A stretch of DNA of 64,000 nucleotides from Anaerostipes faecalis (GTDB taxonomy: Bacteria; Bacillota; Clostridia; Lachnospirales; Lachnospiraceae). Under the pieces are notes generated by a model. The model saw only the letters and a program-made list of their open reading frames with translations. It ran no database searches and was not told the origin of the DNA. A program made the translations under genes and the position numbers. The DNA lies in the NCBI RefSeq assembly GCF_018982945.1, contig NZ_JABRXE010000001.1, positions 434,001 to 498,000 of the forward strand, written 5' to 3'. Shown one piece after another: positions 8,581 to 17,646 of the stretch (position 1 is its first letter; every line of letters begins with the position of its first letter).

Positions 8581-9135
8581 ATGCGAATTACGATTACAGA
8601 ATGGGTTCATAAAGTTTTGGATTCATATATTTCGCCAGGGGATATTTGCATAGATGCGACCATGGGGAAGGGCAATGATACCTTATTTTTATGCAGGAAG
8701 ACGGGAAATGAAGGAAAGGTTATAGCGTTCGATATTCAGGAGGAAGCACTAAACCTTACAAAGGAAAAACTTGAACGTAATTTGGTAGAGGCAAGACTGA
8801 TTCAGGATGGGCATGAAAATATGGGAAACTATGCTGAACCAGAAACGGTGCAATGTATAATGTTTAATCTGGGATATCTGCCAGGAGGAGATCATAGTCT
8901 GGCAACAAAGGCGGAAACCAGTATCCAGGCATTTCAGGAAGGATTTCGTCTGTTAAAGACAGGTGGAATCATGAGTATTTGTATTTACAGCGGAGGAGAC
9001 AGTGGATTTGAGGAGAGGGATCAGGTATTGGAATTTTTGAAAAATCTTGACGACCGACAATATTTTATTGTGCGACAGGATTTCTGCAATAAATCAAATT
9101 GTCCTCCAATGCCCGTATTTATTATAAAATTATAA
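8581..9135 (+). CDS. mnmM: SAM-dependent methyltransferase, YtqB/MnmM family
   Basis: The 184-residue class I Rossmann-fold methyltransferase has the SAM motif DATMGKGNDTLFL (about residues 25-37), an acidic end of the second strand (AFDIQEEAL) and the family-specific FNLGYLPGGDH, plus a C-terminal CPPMPVFIIKL. These fit the YtqB family, now known as MnmM. MnmM methylates 5-aminomethyl-2-thiouridine at the tRNA wobble position in Firmicutes. It starts 6 bases after an AAAGGAG site and appears monocistronic. The general methyltransferase assignment is firm and the tRNA role comes from the family. Confidence 0.78.
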   Translation: MRITITEWVHKVLDSYISPGDICIDATMGKGNDTLFLCRKTGNEGKVIAFDIQEEALNLTKEKLERNLVEARLIQDGHENMGNYAEPETVQCIMFNLGYLPGGDHSLATKAETSIQAFQEGFRLLKTGGIMSICIYSGGDSGFEERDQVLEFLKNLDDRQYFIVRQDFCNKSNCPPMPVFIIKL

Positions 9136-9231
9136 GAATAATGAGATGATATTTTTCATATATCAGATATGAGATACTCTCTCATCAAAAAATATGAAGG
9201 TGCTTTTTGATGATGGAAGAAAGGAAGAAAT

Positions 9232-10377
9232 ATGAAAAAAATCATTTCATTTTTTTTAGTTATTTTTTTAACATTTTTTACTGTTAATCCTGTTGATGCA
9301 GATGATATCAGATTATATGCCAAGTCTGCAATTTTGATGGAAGTAGAAACTGAGGAAATTATGTATGGAAAATCAGAAAAGGTGTTTATGCAAAACGCAA
9401 GCACAACAAAGATTATGACATGTATATATATACTGAATCACTGTAATATAAATGACTGGGCAAAGGTATCTTCCAACGCAGCATCCCAGCCCAGAGTCAG
9501 GCTTGGTGTGCATGCAGGAGAGAAATATAGAGTAAAAGATATGCTATATGGCATGATGCTGGAATCATTTAATGATTGTGCAGTAGTACTTGCAGAGTAT
9601 GCTGCAGGAAGTGTTGAAAATTTTTCAAAGAAGATAAATAGGGAAGCCACTAAAATGGGAGCGAAATCTACACATTTTGTTACCCCTAATGGATTGGATG
9701 CATCTAATGCTGAAGGTGCTCATGGTACAACGGCATATGATCTTGCAATAATTATGAGTAAATGTATAAAAAATCAGAGTTTTTTAAATATTACAAGGAA
9801 GGAAAGTTATTCATTTCAAGATAGTTCTGGAAAAAGGGAATTCACCTGTGTGAATCATAATGCATTACTGCGATCCATGAATGGGGTAATATCCGGAAAG
9901 ACCGGATATACATCAAAAGCTGGTTATTGTTATGTAGGCGCAGTGGAAAAAGATGGAATAAAAATGATTGTGGTAGTTTTAGGAAGTGGATGGCCGCCTC
10001 ATAAAAGCTATAAATGGAGCGATGTGAAAAGTTTGATAAATTATGGAACAAGTCAATATGAATATAGAAATGTTAAACCGGATATTAGCAAAATAAGGAA
10101 GATTCCTGTGAATCATGGCACAAAAAAATATGTTTCCGTCAGACTATCTGAGGATGAAGTCAAACTTTTTCTCAGGAAAAAAGATAAAATTGAAATCAGC
10201 TGTAAAATCATACCAAGTATAGATGCTCCGATAAAAAAGGGAGATGTCATAGGAAAAATACAATATAATAAGAACAAAAAATGTGTTCATGAGACTATGA
10301 TCATTTCAAGGGAAAATATAGCAGGAAAAGATTATTGGTGGTATTTTGGAGAATTATTGAAAGACTTTATGATATAA
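9232..10377 (+). CDS. D-alanyl-D-alanine carboxypeptidase (peptidase S11, DacF-like)
   Basis: The 381-residue secreted penicillin-binding protein has a signal peptide (about 1-24, a hydrophobic run ending near VDADD). It shows all three active-site motifs of the S11 family: SxxK as STTK, SxN as SFN in MLESFNDC, and KTG in ISGKTGYT. A C-terminal beta-rich domain follows (about 290-375). It trims the terminal D-alanine from peptidoglycan stem peptides and so, by family knowledge, supplies or removes substrates for transpeptidases such as the two L,D-transpeptidases nearby. It ends in a clear terminator. Confidence 0.9.
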   Translation: MKKIISFFLVIFLTFFTVNPVDADDIRLYAKSAILMEVETEEIMYGKSEKVFMQNASTTKIMTCIYILNHCNINDWAKVSSNAASQPRVRLGVHAGEKYRVKDMLYGMMLESFNDCAVVLAEYAAGSVENFSKKINREATKMGAKSTHFVTPNGLDASNAEGAHGTTAYDLAIIMSKCIKNQSFLNITRKESYSFQDSSGKREFTCVNHNALLRSMNGVISGKTGYTSKAGYCYVGAVEKDGIKMIVVVLGSGWPPHKSYKWSDVKSLINYGTSQYEYRNVKPDISKIRKIPVNHGTKKYVSVRLSEDEVKLFLRKKDKIEISCKIIPSIDAPIKKGDVIGKIQYNKNKKCVHETMIISRENIAGKDYWWYFGELLKDFMI

Positions 10378-10378
10378 G

Positions 10379-10412
10379 CAGACAGGAAATAGTTCCTGTC
10401 TGTATTTTTTTT
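10379..10412 (+). terminator. Terminator after the D,D-carboxypeptidase gene
   Basis: A 10-bp stem (CAGACAGGAA with TTCCTGTCTG) and a 4-base loop are followed by a long T run. Confidence 0.9.
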
Positions 10413-10460
10413 CTATGATGTGATAAGATAAACAACAAAGAAAATGGAAAGGAGACAAAA

Positions 10461-10808
10461 ATGTTATTTTTAGAATATCCCAAATGTTCAACCTGTAAAA
10501 AAGCAAAGAAATGGTTAGATGAAAATGGAAAAGAATATGAAGATCGACATATTGTGGAAAACAATCCTACAGCAGAGGAATTAAAACAATGGCATCAAAA
10601 AAGCGGTTTGCCACTGAAACGTTTTTTTAATACCAGTGGAATGAGATATAGAGAGCTTCAGTTAAAGAATCGTCTGCCTGAAATGTCTGAAGAGGAGCAG
10701 TATGATCTTCTGGCATCAGATGGAATGCTGGTGAAGAGACCACTGGTTATTGGTGATCATTTTGTTTTAGTAGGATTTAAGGAAAAAGAATGGGAGGAAT
10801 TTTTGTAA
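10461..10808 (+). CDS. ArsC/Spx-family thioredoxin-fold protein
   Basis: The 115-residue protein starts with a strand followed by CSTCKKAKKWL, a CxxC motif at residues 9-12 typical of the ArsC/Spx/YffB/MgsR group. The later RPLVIGDHFVLVGF resembles the conserved 'RPL' segment of the family. Many such genes are annotated as arsenate reductase, but the exact role (redox regulator, arsenate reductase or other) cannot be settled. Its TAA stop shares one base with the ATG of the following aminopeptidase gene, which implies translational coupling. Confidence 0.8.
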   Translation: MLFLEYPKCSTCKKAKKWLDENGKEYEDRHIVENNPTAEELKQWHQKSGLPLKRFFNTSGMRYRELQLKNRLPEMSEEEQYDLLASDGMLVKRPLVIGDHFVLVGFKEKEWEEFL

Positions 10809-12190
10809 TGGACAGAAAAAATGCATGGACAACTTATGAAGGAAAAGATCTGGTGGAATTAACTGCACTGGCAGAAGATTATAAGGACTTTTTATCCAAT
10901 GGGAAGACAGAAAGAGAATGTGTAGATCAGTCTGTCATACTTGCCCGAAAGGCTGGATATAAAAATCTGGATCAATGTATTGATGAAGGAACTGTTTTGA
11001 AACCAGGAGATAAGGTTTATCGTACCTGGATGGAAAAAGCAATTATTTTGTTTCAATTAGGACAAGACTCAATGGAGTCAGGAATGAATATTTTAGGTGC
11101 TCATATTGATTCTCCGCGATTGGATCTGAAACAGAATCCTTTATACGAAGATACAGAAATGGCACTTCTTGATACGCACTATTATGGTGGTGTGAAAAAA
11201 TATCAATGGGTAACACTTCCTATGGCATTGCATGGAGTTGTAGTGAAAAAAGACGGAACAAAAGTTTCTGTATGTATTGGTGAAAAAGATGATGAACCAG
11301 TAGTTGGAATTACAGATCTTTTGGTTCATTTATCCGCTAAACAGATGGAGAAAAAGGCTAGTGTTGTTGTAGAAGGTGAAGACTTAAATGTACTGATTGG
11401 AAGCAGGCCTGCAAAAGATGAAGAAAAAGATGCAGTGAAAAAACAGATACTTGATCTTTTAAAAGAAGAATATAACATTGAAGAAGATGATTTCCTATCA
11501 GCAGAAATCGAGGTAGTACCTGCTGGAAAAGCAAGGGATTTTGGATTGGATCGAAGCATGATTATGTCTTATGGACAGGATGACAGAGTCTGTGCTTATA
11601 CATCTCTGGCAGCAATGTTAAATGTGGAAGCGCCAAAGAGAACCGCATGCTGTATTTTAGTAGATAAAGAAGAAATCGGAAGTGTGGGAGCAACAGGAAT
11701 GCATTCCAGATTTTTTGAAAATACAGTAGCTGAAATTCTTGCACTAACTGGACAATACAATGATCTTTTATTGAGAAGGACATTACAACATTCTTTTATG
11801 CTTTCTTCAGATGTTAGTGCAGCCTTTGATCCTAATTATCCGAGTGTAATGGAAAAGAAAAATGCAGCATATTTCGGGAAAGGACTGGTGTTGAATAAAT
11901 ATACAGGAGCAAGAGGTAAATCTGGTTCTAATGATGCAAGTCCAGAGTATATTGCAAAACTTCGTAAAATATTTGATGACCAGAAAGTAGCATTCCAAAC
12001 GGCAGAGTTAGGAAAAGTTGATGCTGGAGGAGGAGGAACTATTGCTTATATTCCGGCAGCTTATGGGATGAATGTCATTGACTGTGGAGTAGCAGTATTA
12101 AATATGCATGCCCCTTGGGAAATTACAAGTAAATCTGATATTTATGAAGTGAAAAAAGGATATGAAGCTTTTTTGAAAAAATGTGAATAG
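10808..12190 (+). CDS. M18-family aminopeptidase
   Basis: The product is a cytoplasmic zinc aminopeptidase of about 460 residues, the usual size for the clostridial M18 group. Metal-site and catalytic motifs can be seen: the AHIDSPRLDLK segment with its histidine, the DKEEIGSVG carboxylates, and a final histidine in MHAPWEITSK. I chose ATG 10808 rather than the upstream in-frame ATG at 10790. The bases after 10790 form the GGGAGG site for 10808, and 10808 overlaps the stop of the preceding gene (TAATG). The enzyme should release N-terminal amino acids from peptides. Confidence 0.9.
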   Translation: MDRKNAWTTYEGKDLVELTALAEDYKDFLSNGKTERECVDQSVILARKAGYKNLDQCIDEGTVLKPGDKVYRTWMEKAIILFQLGQDSMESGMNILGAHIDSPRLDLKQNPLYEDTEMALLDTHYYGGVKKYQWVTLPMALHGVVVKKDGTKVSVCIGEKDDEPVVGITDLLVHLSAKQMEKKASVVVEGEDLNVLIGSRPAKDEEKDAVKKQILDLLKEEYNIEEDDFLSAEIEVVPAGKARDFGLDRSMIMSYGQDDRVCAYTSLAAMLNVEAPKRTACCILVDKEEIGSVGATGMHSRFFENTVAEILALTGQYNDLLLRRTLQHSFMLSSDVSAAFDPNYPSVMEKKNAAYFGKGLVLNKYTGARGKSGSNDASPEYIAKLRKIFDDQKVAFQTAELGKVDAGGGGTIAYIPAAYGMNVIDCGVAVLNMHAPWEITSKSDIYEVKKGYEAFLKKCE

Positions 12191-12201
12191 ATTAGAACCA
12201 G

Positions 12202-12240
12202 CAATGCCGCCGATAGATTAACCGGCGGCATTGTCTGTTT
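12202..12240. terminator. Bidirectional terminator between the aminopeptidase and glyoxalase-like genes
   Basis: A perfect 11-bp GC-rich stem (12202-12212 with 12223-12233) separates convergent genes. It is followed by a T-rich stretch on the plus strand. Confidence 0.8.
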
Positions 12241-12242
12241 TG

Positions 12243-12608
12243 TTATTTTGCAGGTACAATTTCAATCCAGTAACCATCAGGGTCATTGATAAAATAAATT
12301 CCCATATCAGGATTTTCATAACAGATACATTGCATTTCTTTATGTTTTGTATGAAGTTCATCGTAATTATCAACGGCCATAGCCAGATGAAATTCCTCAT
12401 CTCCCAGATTATATGGTTCTTTACGGTCTTTTAGCCAGGTCAGTTCAAGACGAAAATCAGTAATACCATCTCCTAGATAAACAAGTTTGAAACTTCCGTC
12501 AGAAGCATTTTTTTCACGAACAGGAGTAAGATTTAATGCTTCTTTATAAAATTTCAGACTTTTCTCCAGGTCTAAAACATTAAAATTGAAATGATTGAAT
12601 GTGATCAT
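12243..12608 (-). CDS. Glyoxalase/VOC-superfamily protein (lactoylglutathione lyase-like)
   Basis: The 121-residue protein carries the two-fold beta-alpha-beta-beta-beta repeat of the vicinal-oxygen-chelate superfamily. Candidate metal ligands lie at the expected places: a histidine in FNHFNF near the start, a glutamate in FRLELTW, a histidine in EFHLAMAV and a glutamate in YWIEIVPAK. It matches glyoxalase I in size and in the NDPDGYWIEI ending, so methylglyoxal detoxification is likely. Other VOC chemistries remain possible. An AAAGGAGG site lies before the start and the gene stands alone. Confidence 0.8.
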   Translation of the reverse strand: MITFNHFNFNVLDLEKSLKFYKEALNLTPVREKNASDGSFKLVYLGDGITDFRLELTWLKDRKEPYNLGDEEFHLAMAVDNYDELHTKHKEMQCICYENPDMGIYFINDPDGYWIEIVPAK

Positions 12609-12738
12609 AAAGACCTCCTTTATAAAATATAATTTTTTTAAAATAATAATATCACACTGTTTAGTATTTACAAGTCCAAATTAGGAATATATAATAGATA
12701 AAGAAATTTGGATAAAAATTAATATGAAAGGAAGATAT

Positions 12739-13275
12739 ATGAGAGATTTTATTATACGAAGTAAAAAGATCTGCGCATTGCTATTAGCTTTGGTTATGGC
12801 ATTTGGCTTGGTATTTGTCACTCCAAAGACTCAGGTTAAGGCAGCAACGAAATATTGGATCAAGGTTAATAAGCAGGCAAACGTAGCTACTGTTTATCAG
12901 TTGAAAAGCGGAAAATATAAACCGGTAAAAGCTTTTCTGGTATCTTGTGGAGGATCTAATACTCCTGCAGGAACATTTTATACACCTGCCAAGTATCGCT
13001 GGCATACATTGGATGGTCCAAGTTATGGACAATATTGTACAAGAATCCATGGAGGAATATTATTCCATTCTGTCTGGTATTATTCCCATAGTAAGGCAAG
13101 TCAGTCAACAGTAGAATTTAATAAACTTGGGACAACAGCATCTCATGGATGTGTCAGATTGTCTGTTATAGATGCCAAATGGATTTATGATCATTGTGCA
13201 CTGGGAACTAAAGTTACCATTTACAGCAGCAAGAATCCAGGCCCTCTTGGAAAACCAAAAGGGATTAAAGTTTAA
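12739..13275 (+). CDS. L,D-transpeptidase, catalytic part (cut by an in-frame stop)
   Basis: The product has a signal peptide (about 1-34, ending near VKAA) followed by a YkuD domain with catalytic C138 in SHGCVRLS and the upstream HGGILFHS. I chose ATG 12739 because an AAAGGAAG site lies just before it. The upstream ATG at 12724 overlaps that site. The frame ends at TAA 13273-13275, but the same frame continues at once into a sequence (WDPTDPDKNNP) that in related Lachnospiraceae enzymes is part of the same polypeptide. The stop leaves the complete catalytic domain, so this shortened enzyme could still be active, though without its C-terminal repeat region. Confidence 0.85.
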   Translation: MRDFIIRSKKICALLLALVMAFGLVFVTPKTQVKAATKYWIKVNKQANVATVYQLKSGKYKPVKAFLVSCGGSNTPAGTFYTPAKYRWHTLDGPSYGQYCTRIHGGILFHSVWYYSHSKASQSTVEFNKLGTTASHGCVRLSVIDAKWIYDHCALGTKVTIYSSKNPGPLGKPKGIKV

Positions 13276-14241
13276 ACTGCAAGAAAAATGTACTGGGATC
13301 CAACAGATCCGGATAAAAATAATCCATACAATAAGCTGAAACCATCTATAGCCATTTCTAAGAAAAAGAAAAAGACGGTTCAATATGGAGAAAAATACAG
13401 CATCAAGTCAGGTGTTACTGCAAAACAGAAGAACAAAGTTAGTTTAACAAGTAAAATCAAGTATTCTGTTAAAAAGTACAGCAGCAAGCAAAAGAAATAT
13501 GTAAAAGCGAAATTCTCTACAAAGAGTCTTGGAACTTACAAGATTACATATAAAGTTACCAGCAAGGGTGGAACCACAGTATCCAAAGACTTTAAAGTAA
13601 AAGTTGTAGATACGCGAGCACCTATCATTACAGCTAAGAACCGTACACTTACGATTGGAAAGACGGTTCCAACCAATGCAGTATCTGGAGTTACAGCAAA
13701 ACAGAGAAGCGGTGCATCAAGAACCGGTGCAATGAGCATTTATATTAAAACCCCAGGTGCTTCTAAGTACACAAAATTCTCTTCTTATAGTAAGGCAAAG
13801 GCTTATCAATTTAAGAAAGCAGGAAATTATTATATTAAGTACAAAGTAACCAATAAGTATAAGACTTCTGTTTATGCAGAGAAAACAATTAAAGTGGTTG
13901 TTAAATATGCTAATGCAACGCTGAATATAAAGAACCCAACAGTTTTTTATGATCAGGGATCAGTCTTACCTACAGTGGACGAAATAAAGCAGGATGCGGG
14001 AATTACAGCGTATGATTACGATGGAAAAACAAGTTTATATGGTAAAGTTACTATTTCTGATTTAGAATTATTATCTGACAAAATGAATATTCCTGGATCA
14101 TATGAAGTGACAGTTTGTGTTACGGGATTAAATAAAGTTAAGATATCTAAAAAAATCAGAATTGATATTAAGAAATCAGAACCGGTAACAGAACAACCGA
14201 CAACAACAGAACAGACTGAAACAACGACAGCAGCAGAATAA
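13276..14241 (+). pseudogene. C-terminal repeat region of the L,D-transpeptidase, separated by an in-frame TAA
   Basis: The frame continues directly from the L,D-transpeptidase after one TAA codon and stays open for more than 300 codons. The first possible ATG (13288) has no ribosome binding site, and the segment has no signal peptide, so it does not look like an independent gene. It holds WDPTDPDKNNPY, two Lys/Ser/Tyr-rich Ig-like repeats that each open with SGVTAKQ, a third beta-rich segment, and a Thr/Glu-rich tail (TEQPTTTEQTETTT). Such regions often bind or span the cell wall. A point nonsense mutation, stop-codon readthrough or a sequencing error are all possible. Confidence 0.7.
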
Positions 14242-14250
14242 AGAAAACAG

Positions 14251-14283
14251 GGACGTAATGCTTTAAGATTACGTCCTTTTTTC
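14251..14283 (+). terminator. Terminator after the interrupted L,D-transpeptidase
   Basis: A 9-bp GGACGTAAT/ATTACGTCC stem and an 8-base loop are followed by TTTTTT. Confidence 0.9.
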
Positions 14284-14407
14284 AATATTTTCCATGCCGT
14301 GCAGTTGACACATATTTTCAATATGATAAAATAAATTAGTTAGAAAAACTTATCAAAGCGATCAGACGTTTTTGAATAAATATATTACGGCTAGGAGGAA
14401 CAAAAGT

Positions 14408-16819
14408 ATGGCAACACCTTATAATCATAAGGCAATCGAACAAAAATGGAGAAAACGCTGGGAAGAAAATCCTGTTAATGTAAATGATGGGAAAAAACCT
14501 AAATATTATTGTCTGGATATGTTTCCGTATCCATCAGGAAGCGGACTTCATGTAGGTCACTGGAGAGGATATGTAATCAGTGATGTATGGAGCCGTTACA
14601 AATTATTAAACGGTTATTACATTATTCATCCAATGGGATGGGATGCGTTCGGACTTCCGGCAGAAAACTATGCAATCAAGATGGGAACCCACCCTCGTAT
14701 TTCCACAGAAGCAAATATTAAAAATATCAAGCGCCAGATTAATGAAATCGCAGCTATTTATGACTGGGATATGGAAGTAAATACAACAGATCCTGATTTC
14801 TATAAATGGACACAGTGGATTTTCGTAAAGATGTTTAAAAAAGGTCTGGCATATGAAAAACAGATGCCAATCAACTGGTGCCCTTCATGTAAGACAGGTC
14901 TTGCAAATGAAGAAGTAGTCAATGGAAAATGTGAACGTTGTGGAGCAGATGTAACAAAGAAGAATTTAAGACAGTGGATGTTAAAGATTACTGCTTATGC
15001 AGATCGTCTGTTAGAAGATCTTAATAAACTTGACTGGCCGGAAAAAGTTAAAAAAATGCAGGCTGAATGGATTGGAAAGAGCCACGGTGCAGAAGTTGAT
15101 TTTAAAGTTGATGGAACTGATGAGACAATCACAGTTTATACAACACGTCCAGATACATTACATGGTGCAACTTTTATGGTATTAGCTCCAGAACATGAAC
15201 TTGCAAAAGGTCTGGCAACAGAAGAAACAAAAGATGCAGTTGAAGAATATATTTATCAGGCATCATTAAAATCTTCTGTAGATCGTATGCAGGATAAAGA
15301 AAAAACAGGTGTATTTACAGGAAGTTATGCTATCAATCCAATCAATGGAAAGAAAGTACCAATCTGGTTATCCGATTATGTACTGGCTGATTACGGTACA
15401 GGAGCAATCATGTGTGTACCTGCCCATGATGATCGTGACTTTGAATTTGCGAAAAAATTTGATATTCCGATTATTCAGGTTATTTCCAAAGATGGAAAAG
15501 AAATTGAAAATATGGAAGCAGCATATACAGATGCGTCTGGTGTAATGATCAATTCCGGTGAATGGAACGGAAGAGAATCAGCAGAACTGAAGGAAGAAGC
15601 TCCTGAAATTATCGAAGAAATGGGTGTTGGAAGAAAGACTACAAACTACAAGCTTCGTGACTGGGTATTCAGCCGTCAGCGTTACTGGGGTGAACCAATT
15701 CCGATTGTTCATTGTCCTGATTGTGGTGCGGTACCTGTACCAGAAGAAGAACTGCCTCTGGAATTACCAGAAGTTGAAAAATATGAACCAACAGGAACAG
15801 GAGAATCTCCGTTGGCAGATATTGAAGAATGGGTAAACTGTAAATGTCCTGTATGTGGCAAACCAGCGAAAAGAGAAACAAATACAATGCCTCAGTGGGC
15901 AGGATCTTCATGGTATTTCTTGAGATATATTGATAATAAGAATAATGAAGAATTAGTATCAAGAGAAAAAGCAGACAAGTATCTGCCGGTTGATATGTAT
16001 ATCGGTGGAGTTGAGCATGCAGTTTTACATCTTCTGTATTCAAGATTCTATACAAAGTTCCTGTATGATATTGGAGTTGTAGATTTTGATGAACCATTCC
16101 ACAAATTATTTAATCAGGGAATGATTACTGGTAAGAATGGTATTAAGATGAGTAAATCCAAGGGTAATGTTGTGTCACCTGATGATCTGGTAAGAGATTA
16201 CGGATGTGATTCATTACGTATGTATGAATTATTTGTGGGACCACCAGAACTGGATGCAGAATGGGACGAAAGAGGTATTGATGGTGTATATCGTTTCCTG
16301 ACAAAATTCTATAAACTGGTAATGGATCAGAAAGACAAAGAAGTTACTGAAGATAAAGAACTGATCAAGGAACGTAACAAACTGATTTATGATATTACAA
16401 CACGTTTAGATAACTTCAGCCTGAATACTGTTGTCAGTGGATTTATGGAACATACAAATACAATGACAGCAATGGCTAAGAAGAATGGAATTGATAAAGA
16501 AACTCTGGAAGTAGCTATTGTGCTTCTGGCACCATTTGCTCCTCATATTGCAGAAGAATTATGGGAGGCAATGGGACATGAAGAAAGCGTATTCGCTCAA
16601 ACATGGCCAACATATGATGAAGAAGCAATGAAAGACGATGAAATTGAAATAGCTATTCAGATAAATGGAAAAGCCAGAGGAAAAGTTACTATTGGTGTAG
16701 ATGAAGCAAAAGATTCTGTTCTTGCCAAAGCAAAAGAAGCTCTTGGAGATAAAATTACCGGAAATATCGTGAAAGAAATCTATGTACCAGGACGAATTGT
16801 AAATATTGTTGTAAAATAG
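14408..16819 (+). CDS. leuS: Leucyl-tRNA synthetase
   Basis: The product is a class I aminoacyl-tRNA synthetase of about 803 residues that charges tRNA-Leu. It has the HIGH-type motif HVGHW after YPSGSGL, zinc-ribbon cysteines (CPSCKTG and CERCG, then CPDCG and CPVCG), the CP1 editing domain with its TTRPDTLHGATFMV stretch, and the KMSKS motif in GIKMSKSKGN. I start it at ATG 14408, which follows AGGAGG by 9 bases. The in-frame ATG at 14372 has no such site. The short upstream region (about 130 bases) is too small for a T-box leader. A terminator follows the gene. Confidence 0.97.
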   Translation: MATPYNHKAIEQKWRKRWEENPVNVNDGKKPKYYCLDMFPYPSGSGLHVGHWRGYVISDVWSRYKLLNGYYIIHPMGWDAFGLPAENYAIKMGTHPRISTEANIKNIKRQINEIAAIYDWDMEVNTTDPDFYKWTQWIFVKMFKKGLAYEKQMPINWCPSCKTGLANEEVVNGKCERCGADVTKKNLRQWMLKITAYADRLLEDLNKLDWPEKVKKMQAEWIGKSHGAEVDFKVDGTDETITVYTTRPDTLHGATFMVLAPEHELAKGLATEETKDAVEEYIYQASLKSSVDRMQDKEKTGVFTGSYAINPINGKKVPIWLSDYVLADYGTGAIMCVPAHDDRDFEFAKKFDIPIIQVISKDGKEIENMEAAYTDASGVMINSGEWNGRESAELKEEAPEIIEEMGVGRKTTNYKLRDWVFSRQRYWGEPIPIVHCPDCGAVPVPEEELPLELPEVEKYEPTGTGESPLADIEEWVNCKCPVCGKPAKRETNTMPQWAGSSWYFLRYIDNKNNEELVSREKADKYLPVDMYIGGVEHAVLHLLYSRFYTKFLYDIGVVDFDEPFHKLFNQGMITGKNGIKMSKSKGNVVSPDDLVRDYGCDSLRMYELFVGPPELDAEWDERGIDGVYRFLTKFYKLVMDQKDKEVTEDKELIKERNKLIYDITTRLDNFSLNTVVSGFMEHTNTMTAMAKKNGIDKETLEVAIVLLAPFAPHIAEELWEAMGHEESVFAQTWPTYDEEAMKDDEIEIAIQINGKARGKVTIGVDEAKDSVLAKAKEALGDKITGNIVKEIYVPGRIVNIVVK

Positions 16820-16827
16820 AAAAAGTA

Positions 16828-16876
16828 AAAGACAGCACAGATATTTAATATTAATTGTCTGCGCTGTCTTTAAATT
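16828..16876. terminator. Terminator between leuS and the convergent Ntn-hydrolase-like gene
   Basis: AAAGACAGC (16828-16836) pairs with GCTGTCTTT (16863-16871), with a second inner stem. A/T-rich flanks allow action on both strands. Confidence 0.7.
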
Positions 16877-16879
16877 TTA

Positions 16880-17494
16880 TTATCTTAAAATATAGGATTT
16901 TACTATGCCTCCTACTGGATTATATGATAAAGTTTCATCATAGAAATTAATAAATTGTTCCAGTTTAGCTGCAACAAATTTCTGTAAAATATCTGCAGAA
17001 GTAATATGTGATAAAAAATCAATCTGATCAAATGCTCGGCGGTATAATTCCTCTCCTCCGGTGAAATAGAAATCCGTTTTGGATCCGATGCGTTCAGCAT
17101 AGTAGTTATATCCAATCTGATGATGTTCTATTTGATATTCACCTGCACGGATTTTACGTCCGATCAGAAAATTAACAGGATCTTTATTGGATGGATTGGT
17201 GCCCATTTTTATTAATAGTGTTTGAAAAAAATTCATATCAAGAGTGTGTTTCTGGTTTAAATAATCATAAACCAGATCTTCGATATTGATTTTTGTTGAA
17301 AAAAGTTTTGTAGAATTCTGAACCAGAATCTGGTTAGAACCAAATGTGACAGCAACTCCATTGGTAAAAGGAAATAGTTTTTCAGGATTTCGATTGATAT
17401 CTTCTACTAACTTACCGTTATCTTCAATGGATGCTTTAGAATCTGCAACTGCAACTAATCCATCTTTAGCTTTAAAAATACCTGTAAATGACAT
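16880..17494 (-). CDS. Ntn-hydrolase-fold protein, proteasome/HslV-like (function unknown)
   Basis: This 204-residue protein is not a standard named family to me, but its start reads like a proteasome beta subunit. KDGLVAVADSKAS has the DG, then D18, in register with the invariant D17 of proteasomes if the initiator Met is removed. NPEKLFPFTNGVAVTFG resembles the strand after catalytic Lys33. After Met removal the N-terminal residue is Ser2, a possible nucleophile, with D18 and K39 as partners. There is no signal peptide and no HslU or ATPase neighbour. It stands alone, convergent to leuS. The fold is inferred from motif spacing and the substrate is unknown. Confidence 0.5.
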   Translation of the reverse strand: MSFTGIFKAKDGLVAVADSKASIEDNGKLVEDINRNPEKLFPFTNGVAVTFGSNQILVQNSTKLFSTKINIEDLVYDYLNQKHTLDMNFFQTLLIKMGTNPSNKDPVNFLIGRKIRAGEYQIEHHQIGYNYYAERIGSKTDFYFTGGEELYRRAFDQIDFLSHITSADILQKFVAAKLEQFINFYDETLSYNPVGGIVKSYILR

Positions 17495-17646
17495 AAGTTA
17501 TTGTCTCCGTTTCTTTTGAATACATATTGAAAGTATACACTTGAGATTTGTTCTTTTCAAGAGAAACAATAGGATTGACCTGATTGAGAGTTAAAAGGAT
17601 TTTATGATAAAATAGAAAACAAAAGAAAAAGAAAGAAGGGATTCAT

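Noticed and set aside
14284-14407. A T-box leader before leuS
   Set aside because: Only about 130 bases separate the terminator and start codon, and no AGGGTGG-type T-box sequence is present.
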